From Kordiimonadaceae bacterium (GTDB lineage Bacteria > Pseudomonadota > Alphaproteobacteria > Sphingomonadales > Emcibacteraceae), in contig JACKKT010000004.1 in NCBI GenBank assembly GCA_024236295.1, forward strand, positions 163,384 to 227,383: DNA of 64,000 nt. The letters are read 5' to 3'. The notes beneath the pieces are model-generated. The model made no database searches. It had not been told where the DNA came from and saw only the letters and a list, made by a program, of their open reading frames with translations. Shown in pieces: positions 8,548-17,768 of this stretch. Position numbers and translations under genes: made by a program. How positions within the stretch are numbered: the first letter of the stretch is position 1; each line of letters opens with the position of its first letter.

Positions 8548-9507
8548 TTAATAATTTATTGCGGCGCCAGTTAAAGATGCTGTTTCAGACATAACAATAT
8601 GTACAGGAATCTTTTTTACATAGCTGCTCATTGGACCTTTATCAGTAAAGAGTTCGATAAATCTGTCCCTGTCAATCAGGTCAGTAATATGGGGAATTAT
8701 CCCGCCGCCAATATAAATTCCGCCCCGGCTACCCTGAGCGAGGGCTATATCGCCAGCTACACTTGCCAAAATATCCAGAAATAAACTCACTGTTTTTACT
8801 GATATTTCACAACTGCCATCCCTTGCCTTTTTGGTAATTTCATGAGCTGCTATATTATTTTTTTCCTTATGGCTAAGAAATTCATATATGCGGATCAGCC
8901 CAGGACCGGACAGAAATGTTTCAGTTGAAATATGTTTGATTTTATTAGCAAAAAAACTAAGTAAATCTTGTTCGATTTTTGATTTTGGTGCAAAGGACAT
9001 ATGACCAATTTCTGTTGAGATAGTACGGATGGTTGCTCGTTGACGAATACCAATCGCAGCACCAAGACCCGAACCTACACCAAATGCGCTGAAAGGTGCT
9101 TCTGCTAGCCCATTATCAAACGGTGTAACGGTTTCAAGCTCGCCTGCGTCAAGCCGGGGTATTGCCCTGATGAGCGCTTCATAGTCGTTGAGCAGGGTTA
9201 CATGTTCGAAATTAAATTTTTGCTCTATATCCCGTGCGTTTATATCCCAATTAAAATGCCAGAGATTTCCATTACTTTCGGTCATTTCGCCGGCAATAGA
9301 AAAGCGCGCCCATTTAGGAATTTCACAATCCAGACCTTTCAAATAAGCAGAAAGAAGATCATTAAAATTATTATAGTCTTTACAGGGGAAAATACCGATT
9401 TCCTTTAGCTTAATTCCATCTATATTTTCCGGCTGGTTCGAAAATTCCGCTATGGCGAAACGGCCGTTGGTTCCACCGACATCAGAAACGATCATATGAT
9501 TGATCAT
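8548..9507 (-). CDS. glk: Glucokinase (Glk family)
   Basis: 319 aa, typical of bacterial Glk rather than the ROK family. The N-terminal phosphate-binding motif DVGGTNGRF starts at Asp9. GSGLGAAIG and GHMSFAP in the middle, and GGIYIGGGI near the C-terminus, match the ATP- and sugar-binding segments of the family. It phosphorylates glucose to glucose-6-phosphate in the cytoplasm. ATG at 9507 is preceded by AAGGGA at a suitable distance. It is divergent from a sodium:solute symporter (75 bp to the symporter ATG), and a shared promoter region suggests that the symporter brings in a sugar for this kinase. Confidence 0.92.
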   Translation of the reverse strand: MINHMIVSDVGGTNGRFAIAEFSNQPENIDGIKLKEIGIFPCKDYNNFNDLLSAYLKGLDCEIPKWARFSIAGEMTESNGNLWHFNWDINARDIEQKFNFEHVTLLNDYEALIRAIPRLDAGELETVTPFDNGLAEAPFSAFGVGSGLGAAIGIRQRATIRTISTEIGHMSFAPKSKIEQDLLSFFANKIKHISTETFLSGPGLIRIYEFLSHKEKNNIAAHEITKKARDGSCEISVKTVSLFLDILASVAGDIALAQGSRGGIYIGGGIIPHITDLIDRDRFIELFTDKGPMSSYVKKIPVHIVMSETASLTGAAINY

Positions 9508-9581
9508 TAATTATCCCTTATTACTCAATTGCCTATTTGACTTTATTATGGGATAACAGAATAAAAAAGAATAGGGAAAAT

Positions 9582-11201
9582 ATGCTGGCAGTAATTTCAT
9601 TCATAGGCTTTACCGGCCTGGTGGCGCTTATTTCTTACCTTAAAACCAGAAATGATGTGATGGCAACGTCGGATGATTATTTTCTCGGCGGGCGAAGTCT
9701 TACTGCATGGGTGATTGCCGGATCACTGATCCTTACCAATTTGTCCACTGAACATTTAATTGGGTTGAATGCTGATGCTTTTGCTCACACGGTAGCCGTT
9801 ATGGCGTGGGAGACTACGGCTGCACTGGCTATGGTACTAACGGCATTATATTTCCTGCCAAAATATTTAAAACGCGGCCTGACCACAATTCCGGAATACT
9901 TGTCGCTCAGATATGATCAGAATACGCGATTCATTGCCACAGTTCTATTTCTTTTTTCTTATGTGGTGGCTATTTTACCAGTGGTGCTGTTATTTGGAGC
10001 AGCAGGTCTGGAAAGTCTGTTTGATGTGTCCGGCGTGCTTGGGGTCAGCAAATCATCAGCTGTCTGGATTATGGTTTGGGCGATTGGTACACTTGGTTCA
10101 CTTTACGCCATTTTTGGCGGACTTAAGGCCGTTGCAATATCCGACACTATAAATGGTATCGGCTTTCTGGCGGTTGGTCTGATTGTTCCGGCCCTTGCAC
10201 TTTTCTATGTCGGGGATGGGAATATATTTAATGGTCTGGAAACTGTATATCAAAGTGCGCCGGAAAAATTTGATATTACAGGTGATGAGCCGGGCTCTTT
10301 TTTACCGTTTGGTGTTCTTTTTACGGGAATGATTGTCAACCAGATCTTTTTCTGGTGCACGAACCAGTCAATAATACAACGTGCATTAGGGGCCAAAAAC
10401 CTTGCCGAAGGTCAAAAAGGGGTTCTGATTGCGGCATGTTTTAAACTGCTTGGACCGGTTGCGATCGTGCTGCCTGGTGTCATTGCCTATTATCTATTTA
10501 AGGATCAAATTGGCCCTGGGCAATCTATGCTGGCCTATCCGATGTTGGTAAAGGAAATTTTGCCAGCGCCGATGGTCGGTTTTTTTGCGGCGGTGATGGT
10601 GGGCGCTGTACTCAGTACTTTTAACAGTGTATTGAACAGTTCAGCCACCCTTTTCAGTCAGGGTATTTATCATATTTTTATGAACAAGCAAGCAACCGGT
10701 CGTCAGATGGTCTGGTCAGGTCGCGTCTGCAGCATACTGCTGGCAATAATTGCCATGATCGCAGCGCCGATGATTGATACCAGTGGCAGTCTTTATAATT
10801 ACCTGCAAAAAATCAATGCGACCTTTTTTGGGCCAATGCTTGCTGTTATTTTACTTGGACTTCTTACTAAACACGTGACCGCACGTTCGGCAAAAGTCGG
10901 CATGATTTTTGGGCCGGTCCTGTTTTATCTGCTAACAGGAACCTTTGATGAACCGGTGCAGAATTTTGCCAAAAATCTGTTTGGCACTAAGGATAGCATT
11001 CATTTCCTTCATTTCCTGGCTCTGGTATTTATTCTGACATCAGTTTTGATGCTGATTATCAGCAAACTTAAACCGGAAGTCACAAATGAACCTATCAGTC
11101 ATGCGGCAAAAGTTGACATGACGCCCTGGAAATACGTCAAACCGGCAAGTCTTGTTATTTCTATTTTGGTTATTGCGATCTATGTTTCTTTGGCGCGATA
11201 G
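9582..11201 (+). CDS. Sodium:solute symporter (SSS/SLC5 family), probable sugar symporter
   Basis: 539 aa from the ATG at 9582, which has AGGG just upstream; an in-frame TTG at 9537 is less likely because the family starts directly with the first helix. About 13-14 hydrophobic segments are visible. Diagnostic SSS features are the early DYFLGGRSL segment, SDTINGIGF mid-protein and AVLSTFNSVLNSSATLF, which contributes to the Na+ site. The protein couples Na+ entry to substrate uptake in the inner membrane. The divergent glucokinase suggests a hexose or related sugar, and the family includes SglT-type sugar carriers. Substrate identity is inferred only. Confidence 0.88.
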   Translation: MLAVISFIGFTGLVALISYLKTRNDVMATSDDYFLGGRSLTAWVIAGSLILTNLSTEHLIGLNADAFAHTVAVMAWETTAALAMVLTALYFLPKYLKRGLTTIPEYLSLRYDQNTRFIATVLFLFSYVVAILPVVLLFGAAGLESLFDVSGVLGVSKSSAVWIMVWAIGTLGSLYAIFGGLKAVAISDTINGIGFLAVGLIVPALALFYVGDGNIFNGLETVYQSAPEKFDITGDEPGSFLPFGVLFTGMIVNQIFFWCTNQSIIQRALGAKNLAEGQKGVLIAACFKLLGPVAIVLPGVIAYYLFKDQIGPGQSMLAYPMLVKEILPAPMVGFFAAVMVGAVLSTFNSVLNSSATLFSQGIYHIFMNKQATGRQMVWSGRVCSILLAIIAMIAAPMIDTSGSLYNYLQKINATFFGPMLAVILLGLLTKHVTARSAKVGMIFGPVLFYLLTGTFDEPVQNFAKNLFGTKDSIHFLHFLALVFILTSVLMLIISKLKPEVTNEPISHAAKVDMTPWKYVKPASLVISILVIAIYVSLAR

Positions 11202-11351
11202 GAGCAGTGAATAAAATAATTGTGATTGCATATTCACGCTTATTTGAATTTTTTCCATTTTTATATTAGACTAAGTTCCAATGTTTGGGAATTATGCGCC
11301 ATTTTGTTCATTGAAATTGTGCGCAATGTTAGGTGTTTTAGGGAATAAGTT

Positions 11352-12572
11352 ATGAGTATTTTTAGGTCTTTCCGGTTAATTTTCAGAAAAATAACACTGT
11401 TCTTATTTTGCTTTGCGGCATCAACGATCCAGGCATTTGCGATAAACAATAAAAATACCTGTGAAAGCGAAAGTGCCATTATCACTTCTGACTATGACGG
11501 CGGTGGTATGAGCCAGTGCAGTTCAATTATTCCAACTATTTTCAGAGTGGTTATCGCCCCGGAAGACGAAAATGCCGAGCAAAGACCACCGTGGTATTCA
11601 TTTAAAATCACCAATAAAGATAAAGAAATGGTGATTGTTGATGTCAATTATATTAAAGCAGAGCACCAGTTTGACCCGAAAATCAGTACTGACGGTGTAA
11701 ACTGGTCAAGATTATCCAAAGATAGCTTCAATATGAGTGATAACGGGCATCGATTTCAGATGTTTCTGCCAGCAATGGATAGACCATTTTATATATCTGC
11801 GCAGCCTATTTTTGATGGTGCGCAATATGACAGATGGACGGATAGCCTTGTTGCAAGAGGCGCAGTGAAAAAAAGCCCAATTGGTACATCTGGCCAGGGA
11901 AGACCCATTTATAAAATTCAGAGCGACAGTGGTCTAAATACAGGAAAATATTTATTCCTGATTGGCCGCCAGCATCCTGTTGAAGTAACGGGTGCTTATG
12001 CCATGCAGTCTTTTGTTGATACCATTTATTCAGATACGCCGCTAGCGCGCGAATTTCGAAAACAATATGGTGTTATATCGATACCATTGGTAAATCCCGA
12101 TGGTGTCGCGCTAGGCTATTGGCGTCATGCCACCGGTAAGCTTGATACGAACTGGGACTGGGGACAGTTTGGCCAGAAAGAAACAAGGGTAATTTCGGAG
12201 GAGCTGAAAAAATTCAAAACCAGAGGTACGCTCGAACTGTTTATAGATTTTCATGGCACCTATGATAATGAATTATACACACAATTCGGAAAGATGGGAG
12301 AATGGCCAAGCAGCTTCACCAGAAAATGGACAAGTGCGGTAAAGGCAAGGTTGCCGAATTATTATTATGATCATAAAAAATTCAGTTTCACTGAAAGAAA
12401 ACCGGGTTCAACAGAAGGCGGTTCGGCCAACCAGTATGTTTATAATTTGCTTGGAACAACGACACTTATTTATGAAGAAGGTGAAAACACACCAAAAGAC
12501 TTTGTCCAGCAAAAAGCGCAGGTTGTTGCTGAAGAAATTATGAGAGTGCTGCTGACTTCTGGGACCAATTAA
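11352..12572 (+). CDS. Exported M14-family zinc carboxypeptidase
   Basis: 406 aa. A signal peptide with hydrophobic core ITLFLFCFAA ends near residue 30 (IQAFA). A beta-rich N-terminal part of about 150 residues precedes the peptidase, as in M14 subfamilies related to cytosolic carboxypeptidases. Zinc ligands are visible: HPVE (His208, Glu211) and DFHGT (His301). NPDGV is the family turn after the central strand, and the catalytic Glu is probably within YEEGEN (375-376). The protein should hydrolyse C-terminal residues of peptides in the periplasm. It follows the symporter by 150 bp and is convergent with the sulfotransferase cassette, with no obvious partner. An amidase-like M14 activity is also possible. 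Confidence 0.82.
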   Translation: MSIFRSFRLIFRKITLFLFCFAASTIQAFAINNKNTCESESAIITSDYDGGGMSQCSSIIPTIFRVVIAPEDENAEQRPPWYSFKITNKDKEMVIVDVNYIKAEHQFDPKISTDGVNWSRLSKDSFNMSDNGHRFQMFLPAMDRPFYISAQPIFDGAQYDRWTDSLVARGAVKKSPIGTSGQGRPIYKIQSDSGLNTGKYLFLIGRQHPVEVTGAYAMQSFVDTIYSDTPLAREFRKQYGVISIPLVNPDGVALGYWRHATGKLDTNWDWGQFGQKETRVISEELKKFKTRGTLELFIDFHGTYDNELYTQFGKMGEWPSSFTRKWTSAVKARLPNYYYDHKKFSFTERKPGSTEGGSANQYVYNLLGTTTLIYEEGENTPKDFVQQKAQVVAEEIMRVLLTSGTN

Positions 12573-12608
12573 ATTCGGCCAAATATGTAATATATTGCTG
12601 AATTATGA

Positions 12609-13637
12609 TTATGTTTTATTCCTAAGACTTTCATATAGGATAAATGCTTTATCTAATTTATTTTTGTCAATGTCTTCGACAATTTCTTTTTCTCTTAGAA
12701 TAAAATTATGTACTGGTGTTTTTTCTATTCCCGCCAGATGAGATATATTCTTCCAGACGTCTTTATTTTTGCAGAGGTCTTCATAACAGATAAAATGAAC
12801 ATCCTTCGATGCAGTGTTTCTTATGCCATCATACGTATTGATCCATAAATCCAACCAATAGTTAAAATCATCTATATTTTGATTTTTCGAGGATTGATTT
12901 CCAAAATCAAAGATTTTATGTCCGGATCCAAATTCAAAATGCCCCAGCCAATCCATATATTTGCGCGTGAATTGATTCTGATTTTGTAATTTAATAAATA
13001 ATTTGTGTTGATAAAAAAGAGAATTGGCATGCGTTAATGGATTACGGAAAGGAACCAGTATTAGGGCCGACGGAAAGGCTTTCCTTATTGCTGGAAGCCT
13101 TAGAATATTGTTGTTATTTTTTGAAAGATAGAATTTTGCATCGGTCTTTCCAGATAAAATAATCAGGGAAACATATTGTCTGAACTTAGCTATAATTTCC
13201 TGACTGACATGATAAGGAATAAGTCGGTCTTTTTTTATATATTCGCTACCGGTAAAAATTCGCCAAAATACTTCTTCCAAAGCTTCGGGACTATCGGGGC
13301 TAATTTTTATCCCATCACCATGCATGCGCTCACTTTGTTCATAGGATTTATGTGAAGAAGAGGAAAATTTTTGCCATATATTAGGAGCCAAAACAAATGG
13401 CATATCCTGATAGGTTAGTGATCGATAACGAACTGTATCATATAGTTGCCTCATTAAAATTGTGGTACCGGATCTTGCTAATCCGGCGATGAAAATATGT
13501 TGAAGTGGGCTTACGTTCGCGATTTCATGTTTATATAATCGCAAATTAAGGTCAAAACTCATCTCGGCAAATGCAGTATTTTGCAGAGCCAAACGATGAA
13601 GAATTTTATCTAAAAAATTATAGTGACCTTTTTGCAA
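12609..13637 (-). CDS. PAPS-dependent sulfotransferase family protein
   Basis: 342 aa. The 5'-phosphosulfate loop is FIAGLARSGTT at about residues 49-59, and the 3'-phosphate motif is PFRNPLTHANSLF near residue 200. These are the two binding motifs of PAPS-using sulfotransferases, which transfer sulfate to hydroxyl or amino groups of sugars, lipids or peptides. There is no signal peptide, so it is probably cytosolic or peripheral. It is the last gene of a minus-strand cassette and overlaps the preceding membrane-protein gene by 20 bp. Codon choice is rather A+T rich. The acceptor is unknown; co-occurrence with an ASST-like protein suggests a sulfated extracellular product. Confidence 0.85.
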   Translation of the reverse strand: MQKGHYNFLDKILHRLALQNTAFAEMSFDLNLRLYKHEIANVSPLQHIFIAGLARSGTTILMRQLYDTVRYRSLTYQDMPFVLAPNIWQKFSSSSHKSYEQSERMHGDGIKISPDSPEALEEVFWRIFTGSEYIKKDRLIPYHVSQEIIAKFRQYVSLIILSGKTDAKFYLSKNNNNILRLPAIRKAFPSALILVPFRNPLTHANSLFYQHKLFIKLQNQNQFTRKYMDWLGHFEFGSGHKIFDFGNQSSKNQNIDDFNYWLDLWINTYDGIRNTASKDVHFICYEDLCKNKDVWKNISHLAGIEKTPVHNFILREKEIVEDIDKNKLDKAFILYESLRNKT

Positions 13638-13995
13638 AATATTGCCTTGCTAAAAAATAGAAAGTTGCAACAACACTTGTGAATATAATGCCCTTTAATG
13701 ACAGTATTAAGGAATTGATTTCGAATTGAAGTTGCTGAAAAATAAAAATAATTAATCCAATTGTCAGAAAATCAATCACAAAATATCCAGAAAGTAATAT
13801 AGTTTGCCACAGTAATTTACCAGAATATGCTGAAAAAGCCTTCTCTTTCCATGTGTCAGAAATATGTTTTGATGTCAAAATGGCTGAAGATTTTTTACCA
13901 ATATCAGAAATGATACGGATTGATTTTTCTACGGGCAGTCTTGCAAGTATCTCTACAAACAAGCAACTGATAATAGTGAGCATAAGCCAGATCAT
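13618..13995 (-). CDS. Small multi-pass membrane protein of the sulfotransferase cassette
   Basis: 125 aa with three hydrophobic segments: about 1-17, 62-87 and 97-116. A polar stretch rich in Lys and Ser lies between the first two. I do not recognise the family. It overlaps the sulfotransferase by 20 bp and begins 6 bp after the stop of the next small membrane protein, so expression is clearly tied to the cassette. It may anchor or assist the sulfotransferase, but there is no motif to prove a function. Confidence 0.65.
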   Translation of the reverse strand: MIWLMLTIISCLFVEILARLPVEKSIRIISDIGKKSSAILTSKHISDTWKEKAFSAYSGKLLWQTILLSGYFVIDFLTIGLIIFIFQQLQFEINSLILSLKGIIFTSVVATFYFLARQYFAKRSL

Positions 13996-14000
13996 GGCTT

Positions 14001-14231
14001 TTAATCTTCCCCGGATGGGTTCTGATTATCATCAGAATTTTTTGATTTAAATTTGCGGATAAGTCTTTTAATCGGATACCAGAAAAAAGATAATATGCTC
14101 AGAAAAAAGGCACCTATAATACCGAGAACGACAACGATTGCGCCCAGGCTTGATCCAGGTCCACCATAGGCACTGGCCAAATTCGGAAAAAATATCAGTA
14201 TAAAAACAATATAATTGATTAATTTATACAA
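14001..14231 (-). CDS. Small exported/membrane protein of the sulfotransferase cassette
   Basis: 76 aa. An N-terminal signal-like segment (about 5-20, ending LASA) is followed by a Gly-rich patch YGGPGSS, one long hydrophobic segment (about 29-50) and a highly charged tail. Family not recognised. It overlaps the upstream ASST-like gene by 13 bp, which supports it being real. A small membrane adaptor is plausible. Confidence 0.6.
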   Translation of the reverse strand: MYKLINYIVFILIFFPNLASAYGGPGSSLGAIVVVLGIIGAFFLSILSFFWYPIKRLIRKFKSKNSDDNQNPSGED

Positions 14232-15571
14232 GGGTTTGCTCCTGCCTGACTGAAGTTAAGTTCCGGTACTTTAAATGCGTTCGTTACAACATAGTTCATA
14301 TTTTCAAATTGCGGTGCCGTTATGATGATTTCCAGCACTTTCCCACCTTCTTGATTTAACTCGAAAACTCGTCCTTGCTGCGCACTGGTGACAATAATAC
14401 TTCCATCAACCGATATCTGGTGTTTACCACGAATTCTTGAATAAAAATTTAATTTCTCACCTTCAACCAGGACTTTAAATTCATTTGTCGTCGGATTAAT
14501 GCTGACTATACGACTATAGTCAGCCCCCATTCTGTTATCAAATACCGTAATCGTGCCATCAGGGTTCCAGTCAGGATCATGTTGCCTTTTTGTCTTCCCA
14601 ATCATATTCCATTTAATTTTTGCAGTTTCAGGATCAATAACAGCAATCATATTCAGTGACCTTGAGCTGATCAGCAGGTCTCCTGCCTCAAATAAAGGAA
14701 ACTTATCAGCGATTTCAGCAGGGAGCGGTTCTACATCATTGAAATGTACAGGGTCTGCATAATAAATTGTGGGTCGTGCATGATCATTTGTTCCAAGGGC
14801 ATTATCATCCAATGCTCTAATACCAAAAACACTATATTGCTGATTGGCGGTAACCATATTGTTGAAAGATACAGTCTGAACAACTTTGCCTGTTTCAACA
14901 TCAACTTTTACTATGTCATTCCCCACAAGTCCCCAAACATATTTTCGGTCAAGAGCAGGATTAATTGCATGGTGCAAATTTGCAGAAGATTTCCAGATAA
15001 GTTCACCACATTGATCAATGCGGAAACTGGCAAACACGCTATCAAAAGAGAATATAATTGAATTATCACTAAGTAGTCTGAAACCATGTAAAAATGGGCG
15101 CCCCCCTACTTTAACAAATTCATTTATAACATCTTTTTTTATTCTCCAAACATGCTCAACCGTCAAATCCGGTGAAATAGCGAGAGCCGCATATTCCGTT
15201 TCTCCGGCAATATCAAACAGTCCAACTAATATGCGCCAGGACTTTGATGGATATAGTCGATTTTGTCCTGTTTTTATTTTAATCCCTCTCAAGTCAAAAT
15301 TTGTATTATTTTTAATTTCTTGAAATTCATTCCCTATTGAAAATTCATTAGGTGATATTGATTCTCTGTCAGGATTACCGAGCAGGTCTGCCAGTACATT
15401 TTTTACATCTCTTGGCAAAGTGGCAATTTTATATATTGCTTTGAAGATAAATATATCCTGTTTTTTTTCTGAAACCAGAACAGCATAACCAAATAACGAA
15501 AATAAAATTATTGTTATATATATTTTTCGGAGACTTATTTTCTTAAAAAGCAAATTAATATACTTATTCAC
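14219..15571 (-). CDS. Arylsulfotransferase (ASST)-like beta-propeller protein
   Basis: 450 aa. One N-terminal transmembrane anchor (about 17-33) is followed by a large extracytoplasmic domain with repeating beta-propeller blades. His-bearing motifs LHHAINP, NDHARP, DPVHFND, KRQHDPDWNPDG and GKHQIS resemble the Arylsulfotran_2 family, in which histidines around a propeller funnel carry out PAPS-independent sulfate transfer between phenolic compounds. The catalytic His cannot be fixed without a structural alignment. It is the first gene of a tightly overlapping cassette ending with a PAPS-type sulfotransferase. A cytosolic sulfate donor and an exported propeller enzyme in one operon suggests a two-step sulfation route, or sensing of a sulfated compound. 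Confidence 0.75.
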   Translation of the reverse strand: MNKYINLLFKKISLRKIYITIILFSLFGYAVLVSEKKQDIFIFKAIYKIATLPRDVKNVLADLLGNPDRESISPNEFSIGNEFQEIKNNTNFDLRGIKIKTGQNRLYPSKSWRILVGLFDIAGETEYAALAISPDLTVEHVWRIKKDVINEFVKVGGRPFLHGFRLLSDNSIIFSFDSVFASFRIDQCGELIWKSSANLHHAINPALDRKYVWGLVGNDIVKVDVETGKVVQTVSFNNMVTANQQYSVFGIRALDDNALGTNDHARPTIYYADPVHFNDVEPLPAEIADKFPLFEAGDLLISSRSLNMIAVIDPETAKIKWNMIGKTKRQHDPDWNPDGTITVFDNRMGADYSRIVSINPTTNEFKVLVEGEKLNFYSRIRGKHQISVDGSIIVTSAQQGRVFELNQEGGKVLEIIITAPQFENMNYVVTNAFKVPELNFSQAGANPCIN

Positions 15572-15737
15572 AATGGTTCTGGGTCCTTTTTATATGATTC
15601 TATTTTGCCATATAATTGTTAAATAACCATATCTACATAATAAAATAGGCGGTTAATATTTTTGGCACAACGTTTAATTTGGCCTTTTAATGATATTATT
15701 TAGTTGGATTGCAGCTTAACTAAAAAATATGAAGAAA

Positions 15738-17750
15738 TTATTGTTGTCCGGAAAGTTGTTTTAAAGCCAATGAATAAACATAAGAATATTGACTGTTAGT
15801 TGGATCATTTATTGTTGCTTTTTTTAAATAGGGAAGGGCATCTGCAGGTGTTCTCGTTCTTATCAGATAAAGCCCTTTAGAGAAATTTAAAGTAGCGTCC
15901 TCGGGCAGATTGGATAATCCCAATTCAATTGCTTCGATAGTTTTGGCTTCGTTGCCCAATTCCCTGTATTTGTCGGCAAGATTGACATAAGAGGCGGAGA
16001 AATAGGGGTCAATTTCCATGGCTTTCATATATTCTTTTACTTCGCTTCCAAGTTCATTTTGGCTTCCGTAAAAAAGACCCAGATTGAAATGACCTTCACC
16101 GCGCCAGGAAACCTGATTTTCGGCAGTGATAAATTCTGATCTGGCACTGTCATATGATTTTTTAGCTCCGGCTGGAAGCATCGAACTATCCAGATCGGAT
16201 AGGGCACGAACCGTTTCAACCCTGATAACTTTAAGCGGGTCGTTTAGAAGCGGCAGTAATAATAGGGTCCGTTCAGGGAGTGGAATAAATTTTGATGCCT
16301 TCACCGCGCCAAGCCGGATCAGTGGTTCTTCAATGGTAACCGCTGTTTTGATAGCATTGTAGCTGTTCCTGTCCTGATAATTATTGAGCAGTTCATACCC
16401 GCTGCCCCTGATGATCGGTGGGATAGTTTCATCGGCTATCATCGTGTTTAACATTTGCTCGGCTTCCGGTGCATTTTGATAAACGGCACTGAAAACTTCA
16501 CCGTAATGCGGGGAAGGATTTTTGCCGGTCCAAGATTTAACCTGCTTCGCAGCCCAGTCGGCATCCTGATCACTATGACAGCTGGTACAGGCATCAGGTG
16601 CGCCCGTTTTGTGATTTAAATCGGGTCTTGGGATGCGAAAGCTATGATCGCGGCGGGCATCAACCCCCATATATGTCCGCGCTGGCATATGGCAGCTAAC
16701 ACATTCCGCGCCGGTTGAGCCCATTTCATGCTTATGATGATCCTTGGTGTCATAAAAAGTCGCCTGATGACAGGTGGCGCACATGTGATTACTCTCTGCC
16801 TTCAGTTTTAAACTATGGGGATTATGGCAGTCACTACAGATAACACCTTCAGCAAACATTTTGCTTTGGAGAAAAGACCCCCAGACATAATCCTCGTCCC
16901 GCACCTGACCGTCGGGGAAATATTCCGGCATCAGAACCGGTGTTGGGGAAAAACTGTCAAGATATCTGTCAGTAGGCGAAAAGCCATCAGTCAGCGGCGA
17001 ACGCCGCGAATGGCAGGCGGCGCAGACCTCAATTTCACGTTGATCCCTTTTTTCGCCTGTCCATCTGGCTGTGTGCGAACCCTCAACCAATTGCCAGCTT
17101 CCATCGGTCTTGCTGGTCATAATATCATTTTCCGGTATATGACAGGACTGGCAGTCCACACTTATTTTATCGAAATGAGTATTGAATGAATTATTTTCAG
17201 GATCATATCCCCGTTTCAAACCGCTTGAATGACAATCGGCACACATGCCGTTCCAGTTCTGCATCGGCTGTTTCCAGTGCAAGCGATCATTTGCCGGTAT
17301 ATGCTCATCACCATAAATATGAAACCATCGCTGTCCGCCGCTGTCTGCCGGACGGCTATCCCATGCAAGGGGCAGGGTCTGATATTTACCGTCTTCCATT
17401 TTAACCAGATATTGCTGTAACGGGTAAGTGCCGAATGTATAATCGATTTTATGATCTTCCCCATCTATTCGAACCCAAAATTCATTATTCTTTATATAAA
17501 ATCTATTTTCCTGAGTGTTAATGATGACGGGTATATTCTCAAATTTTCCAAGCACGTTTTTGTCATTGGCAATGGCCATTGCCTTCTGATGGTCGGAGCC
17601 ATTCCAGCTTTTCCATTCCATAAAATGACATGTCCTGCAGTTTTTATCGGTCGGATGTGCCGCTTTTGCGCCGATGCATATATTAAGCGATGCTGCCGAA
17701 AATAGGGCTAATAACATAATTTTTATTAATTTATTCGGCTTTTTTGTCAT
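15738..17750 (-). CDS. Exported octahaem c-type cytochrome with C-terminal TPR repeats
   Basis: 670 aa. A signal peptide ends near IGAKA (about residue 30). Eight CxxCH haem-attachment motifs start at Cys38, 170, 200, 243, 305, 324, 350 and 388, resembling cytochrome c554/NrfA-like multihaem families. Residues about 410-520 look helical and HEAT-like, and about 550-660 are TPR-like (SYVNLADKYRELGN, ALPYLKKATINDP). It should be a periplasmic electron carrier with a protein-interaction tail. The gene follows glcF by 18 bp on the same strand, so it may accept electrons from the GlcDEF oxidase or from the GMC dehydrogenases across the divergent promoter. Such fusions are known as uncharacterised TPR cytochromes, and no redox partner is established. 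Confidence 0.85.
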   Translation of the reverse strand: MTKKPNKLIKIMLLALFSAASLNICIGAKAAHPTDKNCRTCHFMEWKSWNGSDHQKAMAIANDKNVLGKFENIPVIINTQENRFYIKNNEFWVRIDGEDHKIDYTFGTYPLQQYLVKMEDGKYQTLPLAWDSRPADSGGQRWFHIYGDEHIPANDRLHWKQPMQNWNGMCADCHSSGLKRGYDPENNSFNTHFDKISVDCQSCHIPENDIMTSKTDGSWQLVEGSHTARWTGEKRDQREIEVCAACHSRRSPLTDGFSPTDRYLDSFSPTPVLMPEYFPDGQVRDEDYVWGSFLQSKMFAEGVICSDCHNPHSLKLKAESNHMCATCHQATFYDTKDHHKHEMGSTGAECVSCHMPARTYMGVDARRDHSFRIPRPDLNHKTGAPDACTSCHSDQDADWAAKQVKSWTGKNPSPHYGEVFSAVYQNAPEAEQMLNTMIADETIPPIIRGSGYELLNNYQDRNSYNAIKTAVTIEEPLIRLGAVKASKFIPLPERTLLLLPLLNDPLKVIRVETVRALSDLDSSMLPAGAKKSYDSARSEFITAENQVSWRGEGHFNLGLFYGSQNELGSEVKEYMKAMEIDPYFSASYVNLADKYRELGNEAKTIEAIELGLSNLPEDATLNFSKGLYLIRTRTPADALPYLKKATINDPTNSQYSYVYSLALKQLSGQQ

Positions 17751-17768
17751 TTTTATTATAGATATGTT

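Noticed and set aside
9537..9581. TTG at 9537 as start of the sodium:solute symporter
   Set aside because: It adds 15 charged residues ahead of the first helix and lacks a Shine-Dalgarno, while ATG at 9582 has both a suitable site and the expected N-terminus.
11292..11335. Imperfect GCGC-centred inverted repeat before the M14 peptidase gene
   Set aside because: The arms need several gaps to align, so it could be chance in AT-rich DNA.
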